Below, piece by piece: positions 36,378 through 48,300 of a stretch of DNA of 64,000 bases. Source of the stretch: a bacterium (GTDB lineage Bacteria; Actinomycetota; Acidimicrobiia; Spongiisociales; ZC4RG35); NCBI GenBank assembly GCA_028824015.1, contig JAPPFC010000044.1, forward strand, positions 41,873 through 105,872, read 5' to 3'. The notes beneath the pieces were generated by a model, which was not told where the DNA came from, ran no database searches, and saw only the letters and a list, made by a program, of their open reading frames with translations. Within the stretch, counting starts at the first letter, position 1, and each line of letters begins with the position of its first letter. The position numbers and the translations under genes were made by a program.

Positions 36378-39300
36378 CTAGGCGCCGGTGGGGTCTATTC
36401 GGTCGTAGAGCCGGGCGAGCAGGGTGGCGAACTCGGCTCGGGAGACGTGGCGGTCGGGCGAGAAGGTGGTGGCGGTGGTGCCTGAGGTGACGCCGAGCGC
36501 TCTCAGGCACAGGATGTCGTCGTGGTGCACGCTGCCGGCGGCCACGTCGTCGAACGGCGGCGCACCGTCCGCCGGGCAGTCACGGCCCAAAAGCCGCCAC
36601 ACCCTCACCAGCAGCGACGCGGTCTGAGCCCTGGTAACCAGCCGCTCAGGCGAGAAGGTGGTCGCGCTCGTCCCAGCGGTCACGCCCACGCTGCGCAGGC
36701 AACCGGCATCGGACGCCACCTGGAGATCGTCGACGTCCTCGAAGGGCGCCACGGCGGTCTCAGGGCACGTCTGGTCGAGGACCTGCCACAGCCTCACCAG
36801 CGGCGCAGCCACATCGGCGCGCGACATCGAGCGCCCCGGAGCGAAGCCCCTCACGACCGACGACCCGGGATCGAAGCTGACAGAAGTCATAATCCCCAGC
36901 CGCAAAACCGTCAAGACACCCTCGGCGTACACCGACCCGGCTGAGACATCGGCGGGCAGCGGCGCCCGGACTCCCAGAACATGGGGCTCCGGCCTCGACG
37001 GATCAGGCAACACGACCACAGCCTCGGGCTCGGGCTCGGACTCCGCCGCCCCTGCCTCCACAGCCTCCGCCTCGTCAGGCTCGGGCTCGGGCTCCGCCGC
37101 CTCTGCCTCGTCGGGCTTGGCGGGTTCGGGTTCGGGTTCGGGCTCGGGTTCTGGGGGTGGGTTTATGAGGTTGTAGAGCCGGGCGAGCAGGGTGGCGAAC
37201 TCGGCTCGGGAGACGTCGCGGTCGGGCGAGAAGGTTGCGGCGGTGGTGCCTGAGGTGACGCCGAGCGCTCGCAGGCACAGGATGTCGTCGAGGTGCGGGC
37301 TGTCGGCGGCCACGTCGTCGAACGGCGGCGCACCGTCCGCCGGGCAGTCACGGCCCAACAGCCGCCACACCCTCACCAGCAGCGACGCGGTCTGAGCCCT
37401 GGTGACCATCCGCTCAGGCGAGAAGGTCGTCGCGCTCGTCCCGGCGGTCACGCCGAGACCGCGCAGGCAGGCGGCATCGGCCGCCACCTGGAGATCATCG
37501 ATGTCCTTGAAGGGCGCCGCGGCGGTCTCGGGGCACTTCTGGTCGAGGGCCTGCCACAGCTTCACCAACGGCGCGGCCACATCGGCGCGCGACATCGAGC
37601 GCCCCGGCGCGAAGCCCCTCACGATCGACGATCCGGGATCGAAACTGACAGAAGTCATGATCCCCAGCCGCAAAGCCGTCAAGACACCCTCGGCGTACAC
37701 CGACCCGGCTGAGACATCGGCCGGCAGCGGCGCCCCCACCCCGAGAAAATGCGGCTCCGGCAACGACGGATCAGGCAACACGACCACAACCTCGGGCTCT
37801 GCCTCCGCCGCCTCCGCCTCGACAGCCTCTGCCTCGTCGGGCTCGGGCTCTGCCTCCTCAGGCTGCTGGGACTCCCCTGCTTCGGGTTCGGACTCCGCCG
37901 CCCCTGCCTCGTCGGGCTTGGCGGGTTCGGGTTCTGGTTCGGGTTCTGGTTCGGGGGGTGGGTTTATGAGGTTGTAGAGCCGAGCGAGCAGGGTGGCGAA
38001 CTCGGCTCGGGAGACGTCACGGTCGGGCGAGAAGGTTGCGGCGGTGGTGCCTGAGGTGACGCCGAGCGCTCGCAGGCACAGGATGTCGTCGAGGTGCGGG
38101 CTGTCGGCGGCCACGTCGTCGAACGGCGGCGCACCGTCCGCCGGGCAGTCACGGCCCAACAGCCGCCACACCCTCACCAGCAGCGACGCGGTCTGGGCCC
38201 TGGTAACCAGCCGCTCGGGCGAGAAGGTCGTCGCGCTCGTCCCAGCGGTCACGCCGACGCTGCGCAGGCAGGCGGCATCGGCCGCCACCTGGAGATCGTC
38301 GATGTCCTCGAAGGGCGCCGCAGCGGTCTCGGAGCATTTCTGATCGAGGGCCTGCCACAGCCTCACCAACGGCGCGGCCACATCGGCGCGCGACATCGAG
38401 CGGCCGGGCCCGAAGCCCCTCACGACCGACGACCCGGGATCGAAGCTGATGGGGCTCATGATCCCCAACCGGACCACGGTGAGGACACCCTCGGCGTATA
38501 CCGACCCGGCTGAGACATCGGCCGGCAGCGGCGCCTCCACCCCGAGAGCATGCGGCTCCGGCCTCGACGGATCAGGCAACACGACCACAACCTCGGGCTC
38601 TGCCTCCACAGCCTCTGCCTCGTCGGGCTCGGCCTCTGCCGCCTCCGCCGCCTCCCCCTCCTCAGGCTGCTGGGACTCCTCCGCATCGGGTTCGGACTCC
38701 GCCGCCTCCGCCTCGTCGGGCTGCTGGGACTCGTCGGGCTTGGCGGGTTCGGGTTCGGGTACTGGTTCTGGGGGTGGGTTTATGAGGTTGTAGAGCCGGG
38801 CGAGCAGGGTGGCGAACTCGGCTCGGGAGACGTCGCGGTCGGGCGAGAAGGTTGCGGCGGTGGTGCCTGAGGTGACGCCGAGCGCTCGCAGGCACAGGAT
38901 GTCGTCGAGGTGCGGGCTGTCGGCGGCCACGTCGTCGAACGGCGGCGCACCGTCCGCCGGGCAGTCACGGCCCAGCAACCGCCACACCCTCACCAGCAGC
39001 GACGCGGTCTGAGCCCTGGTGACCAGCCGCTCGGGCGAGTAGGTGGTAGCGCTCGTCCCAGCGGTCACGCCCAGGCTGCGCAGGCAACCGGCGTCGGCGG
39101 CGAGTTGGAGATCGTCGATGTCCTCGAAGGGCGCCGCAGCGGTCTCGGAGCATTTCTGGTCGAGGGCCTGCCACAGCCTCACCAAGGGTGCTGCCACATC
39201 GGCCCGGGTCATGAGCCACTGCGGCGCGAAGCCGCTCACGACCGACCCGCCGGGATCGACGCTGACAGGGGTCATGATCCCCAACCGGACAACGGTGAGG

Positions 39301-42300
39301 ACGCCCTCGGCGTATACCGACCCGGCTGAGACATCGGCCGGCAGCGGCGCCTCCACCCCGAGAGCATGCGGCTCCGGCCTCGACGGATCAGGCAACACGA
39401 CCACAACCTCGGGCTCTGCCTCCACAGCCTCTGCCTCGTCGGGCTCGGGCTCGGGCTCTGCCTCCACAGCCTCCGCCTCCTCAGGCTGCTGGGACTCGTC
39501 GGGCTGCTGGGATTCGTCGGGCTTGGCGGGCTCGGGTTCGGGTTCTGGGGGTGGTTTTATGAGGTTGTAGAGCCGGGCGAGGAGGGTGGCGAACTCGGCT
39601 CGGGAGACGTCGCGGTCGGGCGAGAAGGTTGTGGCGGTGGTGCCCTTGGTGATGCCGAGCGCTCGCAGGCACAGGATGTCGTCGCGGTGCACGCTGTCGG
39701 CGGCCACGTCGTCGAACGGCGGAGCGCCGTCCGCCGGGCAGTCACGGCCCATCAGGCGCCACACCCTCACCAGCAGCGACGCGGTCTGGGCCCTGGTGAC
39801 CAGCCGCTCGGGCGAGAAGGTGGTCGGGCTGGTGCCCCTGGTGATGCCGAGGCCGCGCAGGCAACCGGCATCGGCCGCCAGTTGGAGATCGTCGATGTCC
39901 TCGAAAGGCGCGGCGGCGTCGTCGGGGCACGTCCGCTCGAGGGCCTGCCACAGTCTCACCAATGGCGCAGCCACATCGGCCCGGGTCATGAGCCACTGCG
40001 GAGCGAAGCCGCTCACGACCGGCACGCCGGACTCGGGATCGAAGCTGACGGGGGTCATGATCCCCAGCCGCAAGACGGTGAGGATGCCCTCGGCGTACGC
40101 CGACCCGGCCGAGACATCGGCCGGCAGCGGCGCCCCGACCCCGAGAGCATGCGGCTGCGGCCTCGACGGATCAGGCAACACAACCCCAACCTCGGGCGCA
40201 GGCGCCGGCCCGCCGCCGCCGCCTCCGCTCGGGGGACGGGACGGACGGGACGGACGCGGCGGGGGCGGCGCCTTGGGCTCGGACGGCGTGGCGCGGCAGG
40301 GGTCGCTGGTGGTGCCGCACGCGTCGGTGAGGATGTTGTTGTCGTCGTCGCGGAGGGGGTTGCCGTCGGCGTCGAGCTGGGGCAGCCCGGTGACGTAGGC
40401 GGTGACCCGCCACTCGTAGTCCTCGTCGGGATCGAGAGGCGTCCCGCTGGGATCGTCGGGGTCGGGGTCGGTGATGGTGTAGCGGCTCGGGTTCGCCTCG
40501 ACATCGGCGATCTCGACCCACTCCGGGCTGCCGGCGCTGCGCCGCTCGACCTTGTAGCCGCCCGGCCGGCCCCCGTCGGCGTCGGGCGGGTTGGCGGGAG
40601 CGGGCCAGCTCAGCCGGGCGCTGGTGCGGCCGGACAGCAGCACCGGCGTGCCCAGCTCGACCGGGGCGGGCAGGTCGCGGTAGCCGTCACCTTCTTCGAT
40701 GTCGTCGTCCACGATGACCAGCGCGGCGCCCCACACGGTGAAGCCGGTGGCGCTGCCGGAGAGCTCGACGGTCTCGGAGCCCTCGGTGACCGTGTCCTGA
40801 GTCACAGTGAGGGTAAAGGCCGGCGCGCTGGCCTCGAGCCCGCCGGCGGGGATGGTGATGCTCGCCGGCAGCGTCGGGTTGGTGTAGTCGGTGCCCCCGC
40901 CCGTGGCGGTGCCCGCCAGCGTCGAATTGATGGTCACCACGGTGTCCGTGTCGTGGCTCTTGGTTCCCCGCAGCCTGGCCGTCACGACGACCGACCCGCT
41001 GCCCGCACCCTCGCCGATGTCAGCCTGCGGCCCCTCCTCGGCCGGGTCGGTGTCCACGCTCAGCTCGATGACCGTCGACGCCTCGTCGTCATCGGTGATC
41101 TCGACCTGGGTGTCCTCCACGGTGAGAGCGGCGCCGACGCTGCTGGTCACGCTGCCGGTCACCACGACCGTCTCGAACTCGCCCTCGTCGATGTCGTCCT
41201 GCACGGGGTCGATCTCGATGAACGTGCTGGCCTGGGTCCGGCCGGTGGGGATCGTGATCGTCACGGGGTCCCCCGGCTCCCCCGACGGCAGGCCGAGCAG
41301 GTAGTCCTTGCCCTCGCAGTCCGCCTCGGTCTCCTCCTCGCAGACAGTGGCCGTGCCGCCCAGCGGCGTCGAGATCGTCACCACGACATCGCCCGCGGCC
41401 ACCGGGGCGGCGTTGAGCTCCGCGCTCACCCGCACCCGCGTGCGGCCCGCCCGCTCGTGCACGGTCGACGGGCTCACCGCCAGATCGATCCGGGTCGACG
41501 CCACGTCGTCGTCGTCGATGGTGATGGCCACGGGGACGACGGCGTACTCGGTGCCGTCGCCGACCTGCCCGCCGACCACGACGGTCTCGTCACCCTCGAC
41601 CAGCGTGTCCTGGCGGGTTCTCAGCGTCACGTTGCGGGAAGCGCTCGCCTCGTCGGCGGGAATCGTGATCGATCCCAGGCTCAGCCCCTGGTAGTCGACG
41701 CCCGATTCCGCGGTGGAGTCGTCCCCCACCGAGAGCGCCACCACCACCCGTGCGGTGGTCTGGTCGGTGTCGCGGCTGGCGGTGATCCGGAACGTGGCCG
41801 AGTCGCCCTCCCGCACGCTGTCGTCGGCACCCGCGGGCGAGACCCGCTCCGTGGTCAGCGTCACGGCCGGCAGGTCGTCGTCGACGATGCTCACGGAGAA
41901 GCCGGAGGCAATCGCCACAACACCGCCGCGCTCGGTACCGAAGTCCGCCGTGCCGCCGAACGTGATGCTCTCGGTCGGCTCGGGATCGTCGGGGCTGGGG
42001 TCGCAGGGGGTGAGGGTGACTTCGATGTCGCCGGTGGTGGACTCGGCCGCGATGTTGAACACGGCGGGGCTGGGCGACACGGTGTAGTCCACGCCCTCGT
42101 CGGTGCAGGCGGCGCCCAGCGAGGCGGTGCCGCCGAAGTCGAGCGTCACCGGGGTGTCGGTCGCGTGGGCGATGTCGCCGCCCAAAGTGGCGACCACCCG
42201 GTACGGCACGCCCGTCCCGTGGTCCTCGGTGAAGTCGTCGGGACCGCTCGACTTGGCGAGGATGACGCTGGTGGAGGCCACCTCGTTGTCGACGATCGTG

Positions 42301-45300
42301 ATGTCCTTGAAGTTCACGGTGGTGATCGTCGCCAGGTCGGCGCTGCCGCCGATGCGGATGATCTCGTCGTCGTCGTCGATCTGGTCCGCGTACGTGCGCA
42401 GCCTGATCACGTCGTCGACGGTGCCGGAGCTGGTGGCGCTCTTGTGGGTGGCGGGGATGGTGATGTCCACCGTGGAGTCCTTGAGGGTGTCCGACGCGAG
42501 GTAGTCCTTCCCGCTGCCCTCGGTGGCATTGTTCTGGTCCGCCGGCGTCAGGATCGACAGGGTCACGTTCACGGCGCTGGTGGAGGTGGAGCCGTCGAGC
42601 TCGGCGGTGATCAGGAGGTTGCCGAGGTCGCCCTCGGTGAGGGTGCTGATGGCACTGCCTTGGGGAGTGCACTCATCGAAGTCGAGCGGGTTCGTGCGGT
42701 TGCAGCGGACGGCGGTCAGGGTGAGGCTGGTCGAAGGCGCGTCGTCGTCGCTGAACGTGATGGTCGCCCGGTCGGCGGCAGCGATGGTGAAGCTGTTGTC
42801 GGCCGTGCCGGCGATCACGATGTTCTCGGCGCCCTCGTTCACGTTGTCCTGGATCGAGGTGAACTCGATGGTGGTGCTGGCCTCGGTCGTGCCCTTGAGG
42901 ATCGTGATGTCGGCCGCGTTGTTGCCCAGCGAGGCGGGCGCCGTGTAGTCGGTGCCCCGAGCGGTCGTGCTGGTGCTGTGTACCGACAGGGTGACCGCCG
43001 TGTCCGAGGTCAGGGTCACGTCGGAGTTGGTGCCCGAGAAGGCGGCCTCGACCGTCACGCTCTGGCACAGCTTGACCGTCATGTCGGTGCAGGTGCCGCC
43101 GCCGGCCGGACCCTGCTCGCGCAGGGTCGTCGGCGAGACGGTCAGCTTGATGGCCGTCGGCGCGACGTCGTCGTCGGTGAGGCTGATGTCGGAGGCCTTG
43201 GTGACGCCCAGGCCGGCGACGGTGACGGTGCCGTCGATCTGGATGGTCTTGTCGCCGTCGTCGATTTTCTCGTTAAGCGGCGTGATGGTGATGGTCCGCT
43301 GCCCCTCGACCTCATTCTCGGGAATGATGACCGACAGGGTGCCCCCGGCGGTGTAGTCGCCCGCGGCGGCGCGCTCGGCAGTTCCCTCGAACTCCAACGT
43401 CACGGTGGTGGCCGAGGACCGCACGGCGTCGTTGAGCGTGGCGGTCACCAGCACGCTCTTCGGGCCGCCGTCCTCGGCGATGGTGGTCTGGTCCCCCATC
43501 GTCATGGTGTCGGTGTCCACCGTCAGCGCCACGGTCGTCGAGGGCGAGTCGTCGTCGGTGATGGTGACGGTGCCGGCGTTGACGGTGAGGCTGCCCGACG
43601 CGGTGGCGCCGATGACGACGGTCTCGTCGACCTCGTCGAAGCGGTCCTGCACCGGCCTGATGGTCACGTCGGCCGAGCCCGTGGTGCTCCCCGCTGCGAT
43701 GGTGATGTCCACCGTCGTGTCGGTCAGCGACGACGAGGGGTCGTAGTCCTTGCGGTCGCCGCTGGACAGGGCGGTGCTGCTGCTGTCGATGCTCAGGGCC
43801 AGCGTGGTCGTGGCGGAGCGCTGCAGGCTGAGCGTGGCGGTCACCCGCACGGTGGTCAAGGGGTCGCCCTCGCCGATGTCGCTCTGGTTGTTCGCCTGCT
43901 GAGTGTCGGTGTCCACCGTCAGCGCCACCGTGGCGGTGTCGTTGTCGGTGATGGTCACCGACCCCGCCGTCACCGACAGGGCGGTGTTGCCGGGGTCGTT
44001 CCTCTTGGCGGTGGCGCCGAAGACGATGGTCTCGTCGTCCTCGTCGATGGTGTCGTCGCGGGGGTCGATGCTGATCGTGGTCTGCGCCGACAGGCTGCCC
44101 GCCATGATCGTGATGGAGTCGGGCTTGGTCTTGGCGTTGCCGGTGCTCACATCGGTCGACGTGTAGTCGCCGCTGCTGGTGTCGGCGCCCCGCACAGCGT
44201 CGCCCGTCATCGCGTTGAAGGTCACGGTCACGTTGTGGGTCACCAGGGTGCCGCCGTCGAGCGTGGCCTTGACGGTCACGGTCCGCCCGCCGTCGGACTC
44301 GGCGAGCGGGCTCGGCGTAGCACTGATGGTCAGGCTGGTCGACTCGGCGTCGTCGTCCTCGATGGTGACGGTGGCGCCGTCCACGTCGAAGCCGCTGGCT
44401 GTGCCGTTGATGATGATGGTCTCGTTGGCGGACGTCTCGGTGAGGAGGTCCTGGCACACCTCGATCGGCAGGTTGAAGGTGCGGCTGGCCTGGTTGGCCG
44501 CGATGGTCTCGGTCCTGGTGGAGGCGCTGTAGTCGTTGCCGCTGGTGGTGCACGCCCCGCGCGCCGCCATCCCGGCGAAGCTGATCGCCACGGGGGTCGA
44601 GGTCGTGCGGGCCCCTTCGGCCAGGGTCACGGTGACCGACACGTTCCGCGTCCCCGCCGCCTCGGGCACGCTGGTCTGCACCCCGTCGTCGGTGGAGGTG
44701 TCCACGGTGATGGTGATGGTGGGATTGTCGTTCTCGGTGATCTCGAGGTCGGCGGCGACGACGGTGAACCCGGTGACGGTGCCCGCACCGATGCGCACGT
44801 ACTCGTTCTTGTCGGTCTCGGTGCCCTCGAAGTCGTCGTCGTCACGCGGGTCGATCTTGAACGACTTCGACGCCGACGCCGACCCCTCCGGGATCGTGAT
44901 GGAGCCCAGCGTGATCGGCAGCGTCACATTGCTCACCGCAGTCCCGGCGAAGTTCTTCAGCGTGTAGTCGCCCGAAGACGCACTGGCGCTCGCGGTCGCC
45001 CCGCGCTTGCCCCCCGTCACCGCCACCACCCGCACCGGCACCACCGTGGCGGTGTTGTGGGTCTTGTCTCCCCGCACCGTGGCGGTCACCGTCACGGTGG
45101 CCTCGCCGGTGTGGCCCTCGCCGACCTTGGTCTGGTCGCCCATCTGGACGGTGTCGGTGTCCACGCTCAGGTCGATGGTGGTCAACGCGGTGTCGTCGTC
45201 GACGATCCGCAGCGTCGCGCTGGTGGCGTTGCCGGTCAGCCCGCCCGTCAGCGCGGCGCCGAAGATGATGTTCTCGCCGGTGCCCTCGTCGATGTTGTCG

Positions 45301-48300
45301 TTGACCGGGGCGATCTTGATCGAGGTCGTCTCCTCGGTCTGCCCCGCGGTGATGGTGATGGTGTCGGGCTTGGCCTTGGCGTTGCCGGTGCTCACGTCGG
45401 TCGACCTGTAGTCGGTTCCGGCCATGGCGTTGCCCCCCAACGCGTTGAACGTGACCGTCACGTCGGAGGTCAGCGTGCCGCCGTTCAGCTCGGCCTTGAT
45501 CATCACGGTGGCGTCCGAGCCGTCCTCGTCGATGTTGGTCTGTTCGCCCGCCATGGCGTCGGCGTCCACCTTCAGCGTCACGGCGGTGGAGGCCACGTCG
45601 TTGTCGGTCAGGTTGATGGTGTGCGTCACCACCATGTAGTCGGCGTGGCTGGTGCCGATGACGATGGTCTCGCCGCCCACCTCGGTGATGCGGTCCTCGA
45701 TCGGGGCGAGGGTGAACGTCACGCTGGCGGTCTTCTGCCCGCTGAGGATCGACATGGTGACGGTGGCCGGGTTGCTCACGGTGAAGTCGGTGCCCAGGTC
45801 GGCCGTTCCGCCGTCGAACGTCAGGGTGAGATCGACCTTCGACGTGACGTTCTGCGCCACCGTGGCCGTCACGGTCACCTGGGTCCCGCTGGTGGAGCCC
45901 TCGCCGATCGACGTGGTGGTCGATGCCAGCGTGAGCTCGGGCAGTTCGTCGTCGATGAGGTCGAGGCTGGCGGCGTTGACGGTGTACCCGGTGGAGGTGC
46001 CGGTCAGCGTGATGGTCTCGTTGGACTCGGAGTCGGAGTCGTCGACGGGGTCGATCTTGAGACCCGTCACACTGCCCTCGAGCTGGCCCTTCGTGATCGT
46101 CACCGACGTGGGCAGCCCGCTCTTGGTGTAGTCGCCGGTGGCGCCCTCGGTCGCAGTGCCGCCCAGCATCGTTCCCAGCGTCACCACGGTGTCCGAGGTG
46201 CGCGTCGCGGAACCCCGCCACTTCGCCTTGACCGTCACCTCCACGTCGCCGTTGACATCGCCCATCTCGTCCTCGTCGATGCTGGCCGGGCTGAACGTCA
46301 GATCGATCACCGACGGCGCGGTGTCGTTGTCGTTGATGTTGATGGTCGCCGAGCCGGGCGTCAGCCCCGACGCGGCGCCCGTGATCACGATGGTCTCATA
46401 GGGGTTCGACGCCGAGCCGTCGCCCTCGTGGAGGTTGTCGTCGTCGGGGTCGATGTTGAAGGTCTCCGTGCCCTCGGTCTGGCCGGCCATGATGGTGATG
46501 TCGTTGAGCGTGGTGTGGGTGTAGTCCTTGCCGGCGCCCGCCATGGCGGTGCCGCCCAGCGTCAGGGTCACCGTGGTGTTGGAGGTGCGCACCGCGTCGT
46601 TGAGCTCCGCGGTCACGGTCACCTGCGTTGAGGCGGCCGACTCCAGCAGGAAGGATCGGCTGGTCCTCACCCTGATGGCGGTGGACGTGGCGTCGTTGTC
46701 GGTGATGGTGATCGACGCCGAGCTCACCCCGTAGCCCGTCGCGGCGCCCTCCACCAGGATCGTCTCGTCGTCGTCGTTGTCCCGGTCCTCCAGCGGGGTG
46801 ACGGTGAACATCCTCGTGCCGCTGGTCTGGCCGGCGGTGATGGTGATGCTGCCGAGCGTGCCGTGGGTGTAATCGGTGCCCACGTCGGCGGTGCCGCCCA
46901 CCGACAGAGGCAGCACCACGTTGGAGGTGCGCGCCTCGCCGTCGTCGAACGTGGCGGTCACCGTCACGTTGGTCGCCGTCCCGGCACCCTCGAGAACACT
47001 GGTGGGGTTCACGCTCAGGGTGATCCCGGGCAGCTCGGTGATGGTCAGCGTGGCCGTCTCGGTGGTGGTGAGCCCGCCGGCCGCGCTGCCCGAGAAGATG
47101 ACCGTCTCGCCGGTTCCCTCGTCGACGTTGTCCGATGTGGGATCGATGCTGAAGGTGGCCGTGCCGCTCTTGGAGCCCGAGGCGATGGTGATGTCGACAT
47201 TGCTGTCGCCCAGCTCAGTGGGTGCGGTGTAGTCGCCGCCCGAGCCGGTGTCCCTGGTGGCGCTGGACGTGCTGGCCACCGACAGCGTGATGTTCACCGC
47301 CGAGGCCAGCGTGCCGCCGTCCAGCGTCGCGGTCGCGGTCACGTCGGTCGCGTTAGCCGTCTCGTTCAGGCTGGTGGGGCTGAGCGTGAGCGTCCAGCTC
47401 GTCGACGGCGTGTCGTTGTCGTTGAGGGCGATCGAGGCATCGCTCACCGTGAACTGGTTGGCGCTGGGGCACGGGTCGGCGGTGGTCTTGCACGCCGAGC
47501 CGCCCACGGTGATCGTCTTGTTGCCGTCCACGGCGTTCTCGTCGATGGGGGTGATGTCGAACGCCGACGAGGTGGCGCTGGTGCTGCCCTTCGGGATGGT
47601 GATGGTGCGGCTGCTGTAGTTGTGGGTGTAGTCGTTGCCCGAGCCCGAAGTGGCCGTGCCGCCCAGCGCCGCGTCGAGCTTCACCGCCGTGTCCACGGTG
47701 CGCGTCACCGAGGTCGAGAACGTCGCCGTCACCGTCACCGACGTCTTGCCGGCGCCCTCGCCGATGCTGGTGGGCGTCGTGCTCAGCGTGATCGTGCTGG
47801 ACACGGTGTCGTTGTCGTTGATGGTGATGTCGGCCGAGTCCAGCCCCAGCCCCTGGTCGGCGCTGCCGCCCACGGTGATCGTCTCGGCGTCCTCGTCCAC
47901 GGTGTCGTCGATGATGGTGAAGCTGTACTCCCTCGACCCGCTGGTCGAGTTCGCGGGGACGGTGATGGCGGTCAGCGTCGGCGCGGTGTAGTCCGTGCCG
48001 CCGCCCAACGCGCTGCCGCTCAGCTGCAGGTTCACCGTCACGTCCGACGACAGCGTCGCGCCGTTGAGGGTCGCCGTCACCTTCACCGTCGGGGTGCCGG
48101 CGTCCTCGTCGATGCTGGTCTGGTCCCCCGTCATCATGGTGTCGGTGTCCACGCTCAGCGTCACCTTGGTGGACGGCCCGTCGTTGTCGGTGATGGTGAT
48201 CGTGGCCGAGTTCACCCGGTACCCGGTCACCGCGCCCTGCACCAAGATCGTCTCGTCGTCGTCGTCGACGTTGTCGTCGATCGGGGTGATGGTGATGGTG

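Noticed and set aside
36405..40190. CRISPR-like or satellite repeat array
   Set aside because: The repeats are about 800 bp, in frame, and encode SLH domains; there are no short repeats with unique spacers.
39366..46631. A 2,421-codon open frame on the plus strand, antisense to the giant surface gene
   Set aside because: Its composition (Gly, Arg, Val, His, Asp) is what GC-rich Calx-beta codons produce when read on the other strand. It has no domains of its own, and similar long shadows lie opposite other genes in the window.
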